A stretch of 64,000 bases of DNA, from positions 82,048,054-82,112,053 of the forward strand of contig NC_052357.1 in assembly GCF_009727055.1 (NCBI RefSeq), in the 5' to 3' direction. The notes beneath the pieces are model-generated. The model worked only from the letters and a program-made list of their open reading frames with translations. It was not told the origin of the DNA and made no database searches. Each line of letters starts with the position of its first letter. Position 1 is the stretch's first letter. The DNA comes from Benincasa hispida. Its lineage: Eukaryota > Streptophyta > Magnoliopsida > Cucurbitales > Cucurbitaceae. This document shows, in pieces, positions 34,443 to 45,015 of this stretch. Both the position numbers and the translations under genes were made by a program.

Positions 34443-36442
34443 ATGGAGAATACCCGAGTCTTAGTTCCTAGAATTGATGTGTCGATCGATTCTGAAAATT
34501 TTGACTTCGTTCCTAATCAAAGGGCTCCAAACTGTACACGGAGGGAACGTGAGTTCTAAAGTGATGACTTAACTTCTCATGCTCTTCATTCGGGCCCGTT
34601 AACCATAAACGTCTTAAATTCTCTTAGGATCAAATTCTGAATTCCTGATTTGGTTCACATGAGAGTTCCTTCCCTAGGTAAAGATCCATCTAATCCACCC
34701 CTAGGCAAAATGGCTTTTTACCCAGTCATGTTTACTTTTGGAGTCAGACTTCCCCTTCACCCTTTCATTCAACAATTCTTAACCTATGTAAACGTAGCAC
34801 CCTTCCAATTATTTTCAAATTCTTACTGCGTGCTATTAGGGTGTTATGTCCTCTGGCTCCAACTAGGTAACTCCAACCCTAATACTATGGAGGAATTTAT
34901 GTCCCTTCACACTCTTAAGAAAATAAAGTCCTCCTGGAACTTTTACTATGTCACTGTTTGTAAGGGGAACTCTGTTGTCTTTTGTCCAACCACCACGAAG
35001 GGGTGGAACAAACAATGGTTTTTCGTCAGCGATGACTGGCTCATCTCGAACTTCGGAGAGCCCTCTTTACCAGTCTCCACCGAGTTTCGAACTTTTAGTA
35101 AGTTTTTGGCACGTTTGCTCGATTGGGACCTATTTTTATAATTTATTCTAAAAACTTTTTTTTTGTAGTTGACTACAAGCCTACCTTGACTCGTGCGATT
35201 ATTACATTTTGAGACTCAACTCTTTCAACTGACAACTTGCTTCGCTACGGTCCCAAATTGGTTTAGTAAAAGTTCTTAGACATTTTTGAACTTGACTCGT
35301 CTACCCGCATAGGTCTGACTGATGCTTTCTTTTTTTATAAAAAAAATCTTTGTAGAGAATTATTTGAAGGTTATTTTTCTCCTTTTCCTTTTTAGTTATG
35401 GCACCTCGCAAGAGCTTGCGTCAAAGGATACATGACGAATTGGGAGCCAACGCACGTGCCACCCAATTTCATCAGTCGAACTCTCTTTCCATGCCTTGCA
35501 TGGATGAGCTAAGAGGATCTAATCTCACACAGAATCTCCCTGATGAGCCACCTTTTCAACGTCCATGCATTTGAACCTCACCCTTCCATAACCCTTCTAC
35601 CCCTACTGTGATAGTTCCAACCCTTTCAACTACTAAAGGTTCTACCTCGTCTCCTTCACACCCTTTTGACTTCAACGGGCCATACGAGTCCGATGGTGAT
35701 GAGACTGCCTTTCTAACTCCGCCTTGGCTCAATGGACTAGAGTGAGCGAGAAAGTACCGACACAATGGCATGTTGATCCCAGGTCGGGTATTACACAAGC
35801 CCAACAACATCTTCGCTTGGTAAGTAATTACGTTGGAGCATTCCTTTGTCTCTTCTATGCACCTGTCTATCTGCTCTCATCTTTCTCACTCTTACAGGCA
35901 TCCTAAGAAATGATGATGTCTTTTTAAAAATTAAGCAACGAAGTAGAGTTTCATAGGCTGAATCATGGGAAGCTACATGAAGAGGTGGAGACTCTCAAGA
36001 GGAACTCTGTTTCTCATAAGGAATTTGACTGAGTTTCTACTTTGTATGTTGAGGTGTCCACTCGACTTGCTTGTTCTCAAGCATCCTTAACAACACTTCA
36101 AGCTCAGCATGACACTTAAGTCAACGAGCTGAAAGAGAAGCTTTCCATGGTTAAAGTTGAGTTGCAGGAGGCTCAGACCAAGCTTTAAATGTTAAATACT
36201 TGGCCGAGAGTTTTCAAAAAATAGAGACATATAGCCAAATGAAGACGACTGCCTTCAATATGGGGTTATACTAGCTATGGGCATCGTCAAGGCAAAATAT
36301 CCTATCATTCAGAATGTTCTCATCCAATCAAAAATTAAGGCCTGGCGTAATGACGAGACCCGAGGGATTGATAGTGTAGGTATCTTCGCCAGCCAAGCCT
36401 TGCCAACTGCCCCTCAGCCTGCCTTCGATGATCTTCTCCAAG
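34443..36442 (+). pseudogene. antisense ORF (aORF) of the Tat-like element, main part
   Basis: Encoded opposite to gag-pol. From the ATG at 34443 (MENTRVLVPRID), with stops near 34556 and 34637, it runs into a well kept stretch (34650-35141) with LGKMAFYPVMFTFGVRLPLHP, VLLGCYVLWLQLGN and KGWNKQWFFV. This resembles the 'putative gypsy type transposon' family (PF04195, from memory). Further exons seem to follow TTTTTGTAG (35167) and TTTTTAG (35394; MAPRKSLRQRIHDELG). A donor GTAAGT at 35820 pairs with CTCTTACAG at 35898. A coiled-coil-like part (35935-36190; HEEVETLKRN, NELKEKLSMVKVEL) and a conserved tail follow. Copia J splits it at 36442. Its function in Retand elements is unknown. Confidence 0.72.
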
Positions 36443-37884
36443 GCTTGGGATTGGTGTCCTAATTCTCCCGATGGTCTTGTAGTTTGTAAACCTTTTGTAC
36501 ACATTGTTATTAATAAAATAAATGTTATTTTATTAGCATTTACTCATATCCAATAAACTAAGATCTGTGGTTATTTCATGTAACTTAAGCATGTATGTGA
36601 GACATACAAGTGGATCATGCCTTAAGTAATAACCTAAATGATCTGTAGTATAAGGATAAAGGAGGGATACCTTATCCTGGCGATACTATGGATACGACCC
36701 TCTTTTTAGATATTTACAAGTGTTGTAAAGTGCTACAGATAGTTTGATCCTGACCATTTATGTGGAGACATACGAGCGGGGGTGTCCTATACAAAGAGTT
36801 TGTATAATACCGAACCATGAGATGATTAGTCTCTTTATATAATGTCGATAATTAAGACTTACATTTCACTAAAACGACCATAGGTGACATGACCTTAATC
36901 CTGAATGTTTTGGGAACTCCTGCCTATAAGGACGGTCCTTTGATTAGTATGGGTGAGAGTGGCTAGATTGCCAACTCAACAAGCCTACCTTTTTGGGAAT
37001 TCGTCTTATTGGGGAGCTGGGAACTCAGTTACACAAGATGGAATTCACTCCTTCCCTGAAGTAGGGGTAAGTAGATAAATTGCTCCCTTAAGGGCTGATT
37101 TCAGGTCTTGAATATAGTGGCCATACCCTTTCTTTGGAAGAGAGGACTCAGTCATGGTAGAATTATGACTGATTATTCATTAGAGAAATCAGTGGTATTT
37201 AAGGAATTAGATGTAACTACAGGGGCAAAACGGTAAATTGGCTCGACTGTACTTACGAGTGATTTTTGAAGGGCTATCGCACTGTTGATTGGTCATATGG
37301 ACACAGAAATATATCTGTAGTGCGAAGAGTGCAGCTGTCGATCTTTAGTTCACTGCTCGGTAGTTAACGGATGGTGGATATTGTGACTAAAGAATTTAGT
37401 CAGTTATTCACGTACCGTTGGAGCTTCAAACTACGGGTCCATGAAGTCCTCTTGGTAGCTCAATGGGTTCAAGTTGAGAATCATATTTTGGGTTAGTTTG
37501 AAGTGTTCAAATTAACAAGAGGAAATTCAATTATATGTGATATAATCGATGTGACGTATGAGCTACATTAATTGGAGGAATTAATATAAATATGATTTAT
37601 AATAAGTACCATAAATAGAAAAAGAACTATGGTTTATATGTTTCATATGATGAAATATTAAAACTATAGGTTATAAATATAATATGATAAATTAGTTATC
37701 ATATTTATTTATAATATATTAATTATATGATAATTAATTCTTTTTCTCTAATAACCGATTGAGTGGGAGGTTATTGGAATTTTTATGGTAACCGTGAGAT
37801 GAAAAGGAAAATTGTTTTCCAAAATTAGAGGTTGATCCATTCAGAAAATTCTCACGGAAAAAGCTATCAAGTAAAAGGAGTTTT

Positions 37885-38090
37885 ACTAAGCGATAGCGTT
37901 GACAGAGTCTACACGATCAGCGAGTTGACAATACGATAGTTACTCTTTTGATCATTGCTACACGATCGAGTAGCAAAGTCTATGCAATAGGCTTGCATTT
38001 TCTAAACGATTGAGTACATCGTCTATGCGATAAACAATGTTTTTATCTCCCACTTACACGATCGTCTACTCGATCGCGTACCTCTTCTCT
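37885..38090. repeat. CGATCG-type palindrome cluster in U3 of the J 5' LTR
   Basis: Includes CTACACGATCGAGTAGC, CTAAACGATTGAGTAC and ACACGATCGTCTACTCGATCG, with three exact CGATCG. Counterparts lie in related LTRs at 44755-45015, 47690-47795 and 48468-48665. All end shortly before the promoter region. Confidence 0.7.
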
Positions 38091-38107
38091 TCCTCAATCC
38101 AAGATCA

Positions 38108-38113
38108 TATAAA
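38108..38113 (+). promoter_or_regulatory. TATA box of the J 5' LTR
   Basis: TATAAA in the context ATCATATAAAGCCCACAA, about 20 bases after the palindrome cluster. A transcript start roughly 30 bases on would fall near 38140. The related LTR ends have weaker forms (CATAGAGAGCCC at 48690). Confidence 0.5.
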
Positions 38114-38699
38114 GCCCACAACTCCTAGATTCTCACATCAAGAATACCAAGGTAACACTTTGGTGGTGTCCTTACTCTATTCGTGAATCGAGTTGGACTT
38201 GATTGGGTTCGAGGAGTATTTAGTTGTTCGTGTTCTATTTGTTGTGTTCAAGTGTTGCTGTGGACGCATTGGAGACTGATTGAGGGATACTTGAAGAATG
38301 GTTCTTCAAATGTACGCATACTCTATCTCTATATTATCGTGTAGCATGCTATAATTCCCATTGATGCATAACCTGTATGTTTCCGGTTAGATTGTGAATG
38401 TTGTATTTATTCTGAATGGTATTTGGAACGATCCCAAATTCCTTTGCTGTATTGAACTTCTTTTACAATCATGGTGGCTTTTAAGTTTTTTCTACAATGC
38501 GTTTAAGAGTTAAATGTGTTTGTGGATGTGTTGATGAATGTTTTTGGGATGATTGCCTCTGTTTAAAGCTTTCTTTAAGTTTACAAAGTGTTAATTTGTA
38601 AGGGCCCCTATATTCAAAGTGTTTGAAGTTATTTGAGTCATTCGTGATGAAATTTTGAAGCATGGAGATGCAGTTCTCATCGAGGAAGAAGACCAAAGG

Positions 38700-39180
38700 T
38701 TTTTCTCGATCGTGTACTAAACGATCGTGTAGAAAAGATCTCTCCGATCGTGTAGTATTTACTAAACGATCATTTAGCTATCGTGTAGTGTTGGCTGCTC
38801 GATTGCGTGAATGCTTGAGGTAAACGATCACATAGAGTATTTGATGCTCGTCGTTTAATAAAAGGCGCACACACTAAACGATCATGTAGTTCAGCATGCT
38901 TCATTGCATAGTCACTGACTACACGATCACCTGGTATACGATACCTTACGCTTGCTTGGTGATCGTTCAGACGATTATGCTTCACCGCATTGTTGTCGTT
39001 TACTTGATCGTTTAAGGCATGCATTGCACGATGTGCGCTGCACGATCGCGTGACCTTCCTTTTTCATCGCATAGTAAAAGGTACACGATTGTTGCTAAAC
39101 GATCGTTATGCTCATACAACGTTGCTAAACGATCACAAGGATTTGTTACACGATCAAGGCGATGTGGTCTTCGCCTGGAC
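38700..39180. repeat. CGATCG-type palindrome array in the J leader
   Basis: Five exact CGATCG and many variants, for example CTAAACGATCGTGTAG (38717-38732), CTAAACGATCATTTAGC, CTAAACGATCATGTAG and GCTAAACGATCGTTATGC. Same motif and same leader position as the copia 1 array. Half-sites CTAAACGAT and ATCGTGTAG occur in both orientations. Confidence 0.75.
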
Positions 39181-39949
39181 AGTTCAAAACCCGGTTTGCT
39201 TGTTTGAACCGGTGACTTATTGCTCTTTGTAATAGTTAGCTTTGTTTTTTCTTGAGGATTTGAGGTTAATTATCCCGGTTCATCAACTTTTATTTAATGT
39301 ACATAAGATGTATGTTTGTTTATATGTCATAATGTATGACATATAGATTTAAAACCCACCTCAGGTTATACATTTTATTCATGCATCATATATTATAAGT
39401 GTTATAATATAGTTAATGGCATGATGAAATTACAAGAAAGCATGTTCATTCATCATGAAATATAAGAGTTATATTTATGCATGCATTAAGCATATTCATG
39501 CACCATCTTTATATTATAAGAGTTATAGTATAAGGGTGTATGAGAGCATGTATACTTGGTTCATTGCTTTGTTATATAAGAGTTATATACAAGTATTAAT
39601 GAATGAACAATGCATGGAGCATGACACTTAGGCTTATTTATAAGAGTTAGAATGCCTTGTATGTGTTGGTTTGCATTGTGGATGGTTTTAGTTGTTTTCT
39701 GTTATAAGTGTGATAATGGAAATCAGAATTAAAATCAATAAGAAAGAGTTGCATGCGAACTTAGGTGAACTCATGTTTTAAAAGGGCTTTAAAATTGGAT
39801 CGAGATAGACCTAAGTTCATGGTTCTAATGAGATTAGATACTTAAGTTTAATCTTTTAAATCGGTTTAATATGATTAAATTGGTTTACATAAAAGATTAT
39901 ATTTGTATTAAATATATCTATAAGAGACCTTTTATCTAAGGTGGGTTCT

Positions 39950-40005
39950 GTCTAGGTTGGGGTACTTAAGCTGACAGAAATGGAACACCCCTACCTGGGA
40001 ACCTA
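39950..40005 (+). promoter_or_regulatory. conserved leader block (J)
   Basis: TAGGTTGGGGTACTTAAGCT, then GACAG and ACACCCCTACCTGGG. GGTTGGGGT and ACCCCTACC can pair with one mismatch. Counterpart of the blocks in copia 1, copia 2 and M. Confidence 0.6.
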
Positions 40006-40269
40006 TCTGGAAAGGTGAATTAGATAGATTTACTGCAAGCATGCAACAGTTGGTCAAAGACTTCGTTAAAGTGTTTAATGAATGATGATCAAAAGTTATT
40101 CAACTTTCCAAAGTAAATGTCAGTTTTGGGAAAACTTAAAAGTCACTTAGTTAAAATCATTAGCCGTGTTTTTCTAAGTAAACTAAATCCTAGGTTATAA
40201 AATACTCAGTGGGAGGAAAAGATATATATGATATGTCAATTCCACTCACGTTTCTCCCTAAATGTTCAA

Positions 40270-40510
40270 GCCGTGAGATTCATGTTTGGCCTCGTGGTGC
40301 CCTAGGAGCATCCCCCTTCGGATGGTGTTTGCATGAGTCAATATCAAGGTGGACGGAAAGAGTATTTATAGTAAGTGGGTGAAAGATGTGTGTCAACATG
40401 TCCTGTGGTCTTCTTCATTAGTTTGCACCATGAGATCTTCTTGCACGGCCTCGTGGTGCCCTGGGAGCGTCCCCCTTCAGATGGTTTTTGTGCGATTGGT
40501 CAATATCAAG
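40270..40510 (+). repeat. duplicated GC-rich leader module (J)
   Basis: GGCCTCGTGGTGCCCT(A/G)GGAG, then C(A/G)TCCCCCTTC(G/A)GATGG and a tail GTCAATATCAAGGT, occurs at about 40286-40351 and 40447-40512, each preceded by a TGAGAT word. The repeat distance is about 161 bases. Confidence 0.75.
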
Positions 40511-40890
40511 GTCAACTCCAAAAAAAGATAGGGTCACTTTAGTTTTTTCCCCAATCGGATTTTTCCCTTCGGATTGGCTGTTTGGGACGGAACTTTAGGA
40601 TAAAAAATGAAGGGTCACACTTACGAGAAATTGTTAAGCAAGTTAATGATTACTTGACCGAATCAATGATGGCTAGTCGTTATAGGAACAAGAGCTTTTC
40701 TGGTATTAATGACTGGTTAAGAGTGTCTCAATTCAGAGGATGGATAAATTGACTACCTTTTGATGGCTTTTGTCTTAAACCACTTAAGCATCATTGCGAA
40801 ACTAGATGTCATACGGGGTTCATTTAGATTTTGTTAAACCATATTGGATTTTGTTTTTAAAGAGTATTTGCTAAAATCTAATGTAGATTA

Positions 40891-41208
40891 ATGTGTTTGT
40901 TTTTCAGCAACATGTATGATTTTTTGGTTAGTTGCCTCTTTAATTTAACCGATTACATACATTGGAAAGAGTCTCTTAAAACATATTTTGTGGTAAACGA
41001 CCTCGAGTTTGTCATAATTGAGGAATGTCCTCAAGTCCTGACCCTTGATGCACCGCGAAATGTTCGTAATGCATATGAGGTGTGGATGAAAGCTAATTCG
41101 ATGGCCCGACTCCACATTTTGGCTAGCATACCTGATGCATTGGCCAAAAGGGTTGAGAACATGGTCATTACACATAAGATCATGGACTCGTTGCAAGAAT
41201 TTTTTTAA
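40891..41208 (+). pseudogene. copia gag, N-terminal and capsid part (J)
   Basis: The likely start is 40912 (MYDFLVSC), after TTTTTCAGCAAC; an upstream in-frame ATG at 40891 would precede that splice-like site. Gag features follow: HWKESLKTYFVVNDLEFVI, ECPQVLTLDAPRNVRNAYEVW, and RLHILASIPDALAKRVENM. The frame stops at 41206 soon after KIMDSLQEFF, so the C-terminal capsid part is missing. Gag forms the virus-like particle in this family. Confidence 0.82.
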
Positions 41209-41430
41209 CATCATTTCTCACTTTTTGAGCACAAAGGGATGGATGACAAAGAAACCAGTAGTGTCAGCTCCCAAACTAACCTTCAGTCCTTCTTGAATGT
41301 CAAGGGACTAAAAGAGAAAACAATTGTTGCTGACTCTTGAAAAGTTCATCAAGGAGAATTGTTCTCTAAAATGGAACTTGGAGCTTATTTAGGTTCTGAT
41401 ATTGATCCCACTACTTTCCGGAAGAGAAAG
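41209..41430 (+). other. unrecognised segment replacing gag C-terminus and zinc knuckle (J)
   Basis: Between the gag stop and the protease lead-in (LFVLETCLVENDDS) the expected CCHC knuckle is absent. Instead there is sequence reading, in two frames around a stop, SSVSSQTNLQSFLNVKGLK and GELFSKMELGAYLGSDIDP. I find no similarity to the other copia copies here. It could be a captured fragment or diverged linker. Confidence 0.5.
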
Positions 41431-42060
41431 CAGTCTAAAGACAATAAATGTGATTTATTTGTCTTGGAGACATGTTTGGTAGAGAATGATGATTCTACCT
41501 GGATACTTGATTCAGGTGCTACTAATCACGTCAGTTCTTCCTACCAAGGATTTAGTTCCTGGAAAATGTTGGAAGATGGAGAGGTGACTTTTCGAGTCGG
41601 TACTAATGAGGTTGTTTTAGCTGTTGCTGTAGGCAGGTTGAAGTTATTTTTGGACAAGAAACTTTATTTGTTTCTGGATAATGTTTAATTTCTCATATAA
41701 AGAGGAACTTAATCTCGGTTTCTTGTCTGATTGAACAAGGTTATACCGTCTTCTTTTCTGAGAGTAAAGTGTCTATTTTCAAGAATGGTATGGAAATTAG
41801 TTTTGGTTCAATGGGAAATAACTTATATGTACTAAGATTGTTAGTCATAAAAGCTAAGCTTAATACTAAAATGTTCAAAACAGCAACAACTGCAAAAATA
41901 CCAAAGGTTTCTCCTAAGGAAAATGCCCATTTTTGGCATATAAGGTTAGGTCACATCAACTCAATAGGATTGAGAAGTTGGTGAAATGTGGACTTCTAAA
42001 GAGCTTAGAAGAAAATTCCTTGTCAGTATGTGAATCATGCTTTAAAGGCAAGATGACTAA
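41431..42060 (+). pseudogene. copia protease and GAG-pre-integrase (J)
   Basis: STWILDSGATNHVSSSYQGF at about 41495-41555 is the protease active-site loop, followed by SSWKMLEDGEVTFRVG. The frame stops near 41686. 41769-41984 carries GNNLYVLRLLVIKAK and the start of the integrase finger (HFWHIRLGHIN), then a one-base shift near 41950. Confidence 0.85.
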
Positions 42061-42800
42061 ACGACCTTTTACTGGAAAAGGTTATAAAGCCGAAAAGACC
42101 TTGGAGCTTATACATTTTGACCTATGTGGTTCGATGAGTGTTAGAGCTCGAGGTGGGTATGAATATTTCATCTCTTTCATAGATGATTATTCAAGATACG
42201 GGTATCTATACCTAATGCAACGTAAGTCTGATGCCCTTGAAAAGTTCAAGAAGTATAAGGCTGAAGTGAAAACTTGTGAGGTAAAAAGATAAAAACACTA
42301 CGATCTGATCGTGGTGGAGAGTATATTGACCTCGAATTCCAGAACTATATGATAGAACATGGAATCACGTTCTGACTCTCGGCCCTAGGTACACTTCAGC
42401 AGAATGGTGTATCAGAAAGGAGAAATAGAACCATGTTGGACATGATTCGGTCTATGATGAGTTATACTCATCTTCCAGACTCGTTTTTGGGGATTTGTAG
42501 TGGAGACTGCATGATATATTTTGAACAATGTTCCCTCGAAGAGTGTTTTTGAAACACCTTTTGAGTTGTGGAGAGACCATAAAAGTAGTTTATGCCACTT
42601 CAGGATTTAGGGATGTCCGACCCACATGTTTGTGGCTAACCCTAAAAAAGTTGGAATTGCATTTGAAAGTTTGCCTCTTTGTGGGCTACCCAAAAGAAAT
42701 GAGGGGTGGATACTTCTATGTTCCGAGTGAGAATAAGGTGTTTGTGTCGACAAATGTTATCTTCTTAGAAGAAACCCACATTAAAGATCACGAACCATGA
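41933..42800 (+). pseudogene. copia integrase (J)
   Basis: 41933-42292 holds ESCFKGKMTKRPF, LELIHFDLCGSM with the first Asp, DDYSRYGYLYLM and KSDALEKFKKYKAEV. After a stop, 42300-42440 continues with LRSDRGGEYID (second Asp) and QQNGVSERRNR (Glu), in another frame. 42528-42800 is the C-terminal part (LKKLELHLKVCLFVGYPKE, VFVSTNVIFLEETHI). All three catalytic residues exist, but frames are broken. Confidence 0.85.
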
Positions 42801-43436
42801 AGCAAGCTTGTTTTTTATGAGATTTCTAATGAGACTACTGAGAGTTCAACAAGAGTTGTTGATGTCGGTTCATCTAGTCAACTATCTCAAGATTTGAGAC
42901 TACCTCGACATAGTGAGAGGGTTGCGAACCCACCGGAATGCTACATGGGTTTGACTGAAGCCCAAAATATCATGTCTAATGATGGAGTTGAGGATCCATT
43001 GTCTTATAAGCAAGCATGGAGGATGTTGACAAAGATGAGTGGATTAAAACCATGAATCAGAAAATGGAGTCTTTGTACTTCAATTCTATTTGGGAACTTG
43101 TAGATCAGCCTAATGGGGTAAAACCTATAGGGTGTAAGTGGATCTACAAGAGAAAATGAGGTATAGATAGAAAGGTGCAGACCTTTAAGGCTAGACTCGT
43201 GGCAAAGAGTTATACCCAGGTCGAAGGAGTGGACTATGAGGAAACTTTCTCACCTAATGTCATGTTGAAGTTTATCAGGATACTCCTGTCCATAGCCACA
43301 TTTTATGATTATGAGATATGGCAAATGGACATCAAGACTGCATTTCTAATGGTAATCTTGAGGAGACCATCTATATGGCTCAACCAGAGGGGTTCATTGT
43401 TGCAGATTAAGAGCAAAGAGTTTGCAAGCTTAATAG
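42801..43436 (+). pseudogene. copia RT, first part (J), before the solo LTR
   Basis: 42870-43160 reads in pieces: SERVANPPECYMGLTEAQ, FNSIWELVDQPNGVKPIG, CKWIYKRK. 43175-43456 continues [54 protein letters not shown]. Coding homology stops at 43436, in the codons for VCKLNR, where the solo LTR is inserted. It resumes at 45403. Confidence 0.87.
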
Positions 43437-43686
43437 TGTTGGGGTTAATGCCCTAAAGTTTCGTGTCCTGTAGTTTGTAAAGAGATTGTACGAACGCTTG
43501 TGTTGTTAATATATGATATTTACTTCACATCTTGTATTTTTGCTCAGTTACTTGTTTTATTTGCTTTACCACAAACCAATAAACATAAAATCCCTGGTTA
43601 TCTGTATGTGACTCAAGTATGTATGTGGTGACATACAAATGGATCATGTCTTGAGTGATAACCAAAATGGTCTGTAGTATATGGAT

Positions 43687-43724
43687 CTGTCTCTTATACA
43701 CATCTAGATGTGTATAAGAGACAG
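43687..43724. other. Tn5/Nextera mate-pair junction adapter (assembly artefact)
   Basis: CTGTCTCTTATACACATCT at 43687-43705 is the 19-base Tn5 mosaic end, followed at once by its exact reverse complement (43706-43724). This 38-bp unit is the junction adapter of Nextera mate-pair libraries. Its minus-strand translation gives SYTHLDVYKRQ, a well known contaminant peptide. It is not biological. Confidence 0.97.
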
Positions 43725-44754
43725 ATATAACACCGTTCATGACAGAGACTTCACTTCACTAGGATGACCATAGGTAACATGACCTCAATCTTGAGTGAGT
43801 TGGGAACTCCTGCCATTGAGGGTGGTCCTTTGATTTGTATGGGTGTGAGTGGCAAGTTTGCCGATTTAAACTTACCATTTTGGGGATTCGTCTGATTTGG
43901 AAGTTGGGAACTTAACTACACAAGATGGAATTCACTCCTTCCCCAAAGCAGGGTAAGTAGATAGTTGGCTCCCTTAAGGGCTAATTCCGGGGCTTGAACG
44001 ATGTGGTGCCACACACCTTCTCTTGGCCTGAGAGGTGTTCACACATAGTTGGACTATGTTGTATTGTTCATTAGAGGAATCAGTGGTGCTTAAGGAGTGA
44101 GATGTAACTACAAGGGCATAACAGTAATTTGGCCCAACTGTACTTACAAGCATCTGTGAAGGGTCATCGTAGTCATGATTGGTTATATCCGATGGACACA
44201 GAAATATATTTGTGGTAAGAAGAGTTCAGCTGTTGGTCTTTAGTGGAATGCCTGACAGTTAACAGATGGTGGATCTCATGGCTAAAGAGTTTAGTCAGCT
44301 ATTCACGTACCGTTGGAGCTTCAAGCCACAGGTCCATTAGGTCCCCTAGATAGCTTGGTCGAGAACTAGTATTTGGGTTAATTTGAAATGTTCAAATTGA
44401 CAAGAGGAAGTTCGATTATATATGATATAATTGGACTGGTTAATTATATATGATATAATTGGCTAAATGTATAAGATACATTATTTTGGAGGAAATTAGA
44501 TATAAATATGATTTATATCAAGTAGAAAAGAGAAAATACTATAGTAGATATGTGATATCAAATTATAGGATAAAAGTATAATATGATTATATTATTAATT
44601 AATTAATTGGTTAATTATAAGATAATTATGCCAAAAATCACGTTTGGGTGTGGGTTAGTGGGAAACCGTTGGTTATTATAATCGATGAAATAAAAATGAA
44701 ATTGTTTCATTTTGGATCGACGTCCCAAAGAAAAGAAGGCGCGCGTTGGTAGAA

Positions 44755-45015
44755 TTCTAAGCGATCACTTAAGAAAATCGAGAGACTATACGATAGCTCC
44801 TCTCCACCTAAACAATCGTCTACCTCGCGCCTAAACGATCGCACACTGTTTCCTAGTCGATCGCATAGCTTCTCTAAATTATCGTATAGTGTGCCGATTT
44901 AGCTAAATGATCGTTCAGTAAATCCTACACAATCGTGTAGTCCTCCTAAACGATAAGCATTTCTGCTATGCGATAGCGTTTTCATCCCTCCCACTTGCTT
45001 ATCGACTACACGATT
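44755..45015. repeat. CGATCG-type palindrome cluster in the solo LTR at 43437-45397
   Basis: Includes CTAAACGATCGCACACTG, CTAGTCGATCGCATAG, CTAAATGATCGTTCAG and ACACAATCGTGTAG, placed like the cluster in the J LTR U3. Confidence 0.7.

Larger units (their letters stand above)
36443..38467 (+). repeat. 5' LTR of copia J
   Basis: Begins GCTTGGGATTGGTGTCC, corresponding to TGTTGGGATTGGTGTCC of the 3' LTR. The end is set at TTTTACA (38467) by comparison with the ends TTTCCTTCA of related LTRs. U3 carries a CGATCG-type cluster (37885-38090) just before a TATA box. I see no clear primer site after it; ATCATGGTGGC is at best a ruin of one. Confidence 0.8.
38468..40890 (+). other. copia J untranslated leader
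   Basis: About 2.4 kb, in order: CGATCG-type array (38700-39180), a short AACCGG tract (39185-39215), ATGCAT/AT-rich tract (39290-39640), CTTAAG block (39950-40005), GC-rich module twice (40270-40345, 40430-40510), and a GGATTTTTCCCTTCGGATTGG segment near 40557. No ORF stands out. It ends in TGTTTTTCAGCAACATG, where gag starts right after a consensus-like 3' splice site. Confidence 0.75.

Noticed and set aside
38770..39232. Short frames in both directions across the J leader array
   Set aside because: Codons simply read the CGATCG repeats, there is no protein family signal, and the reading differs from the copia 1 array.
43525..43740. Minus-strand frame containing SYTHLDVYKRQ
   Set aside because: It is the translation of the sequencing adapter and flanking LTR, not a gene.
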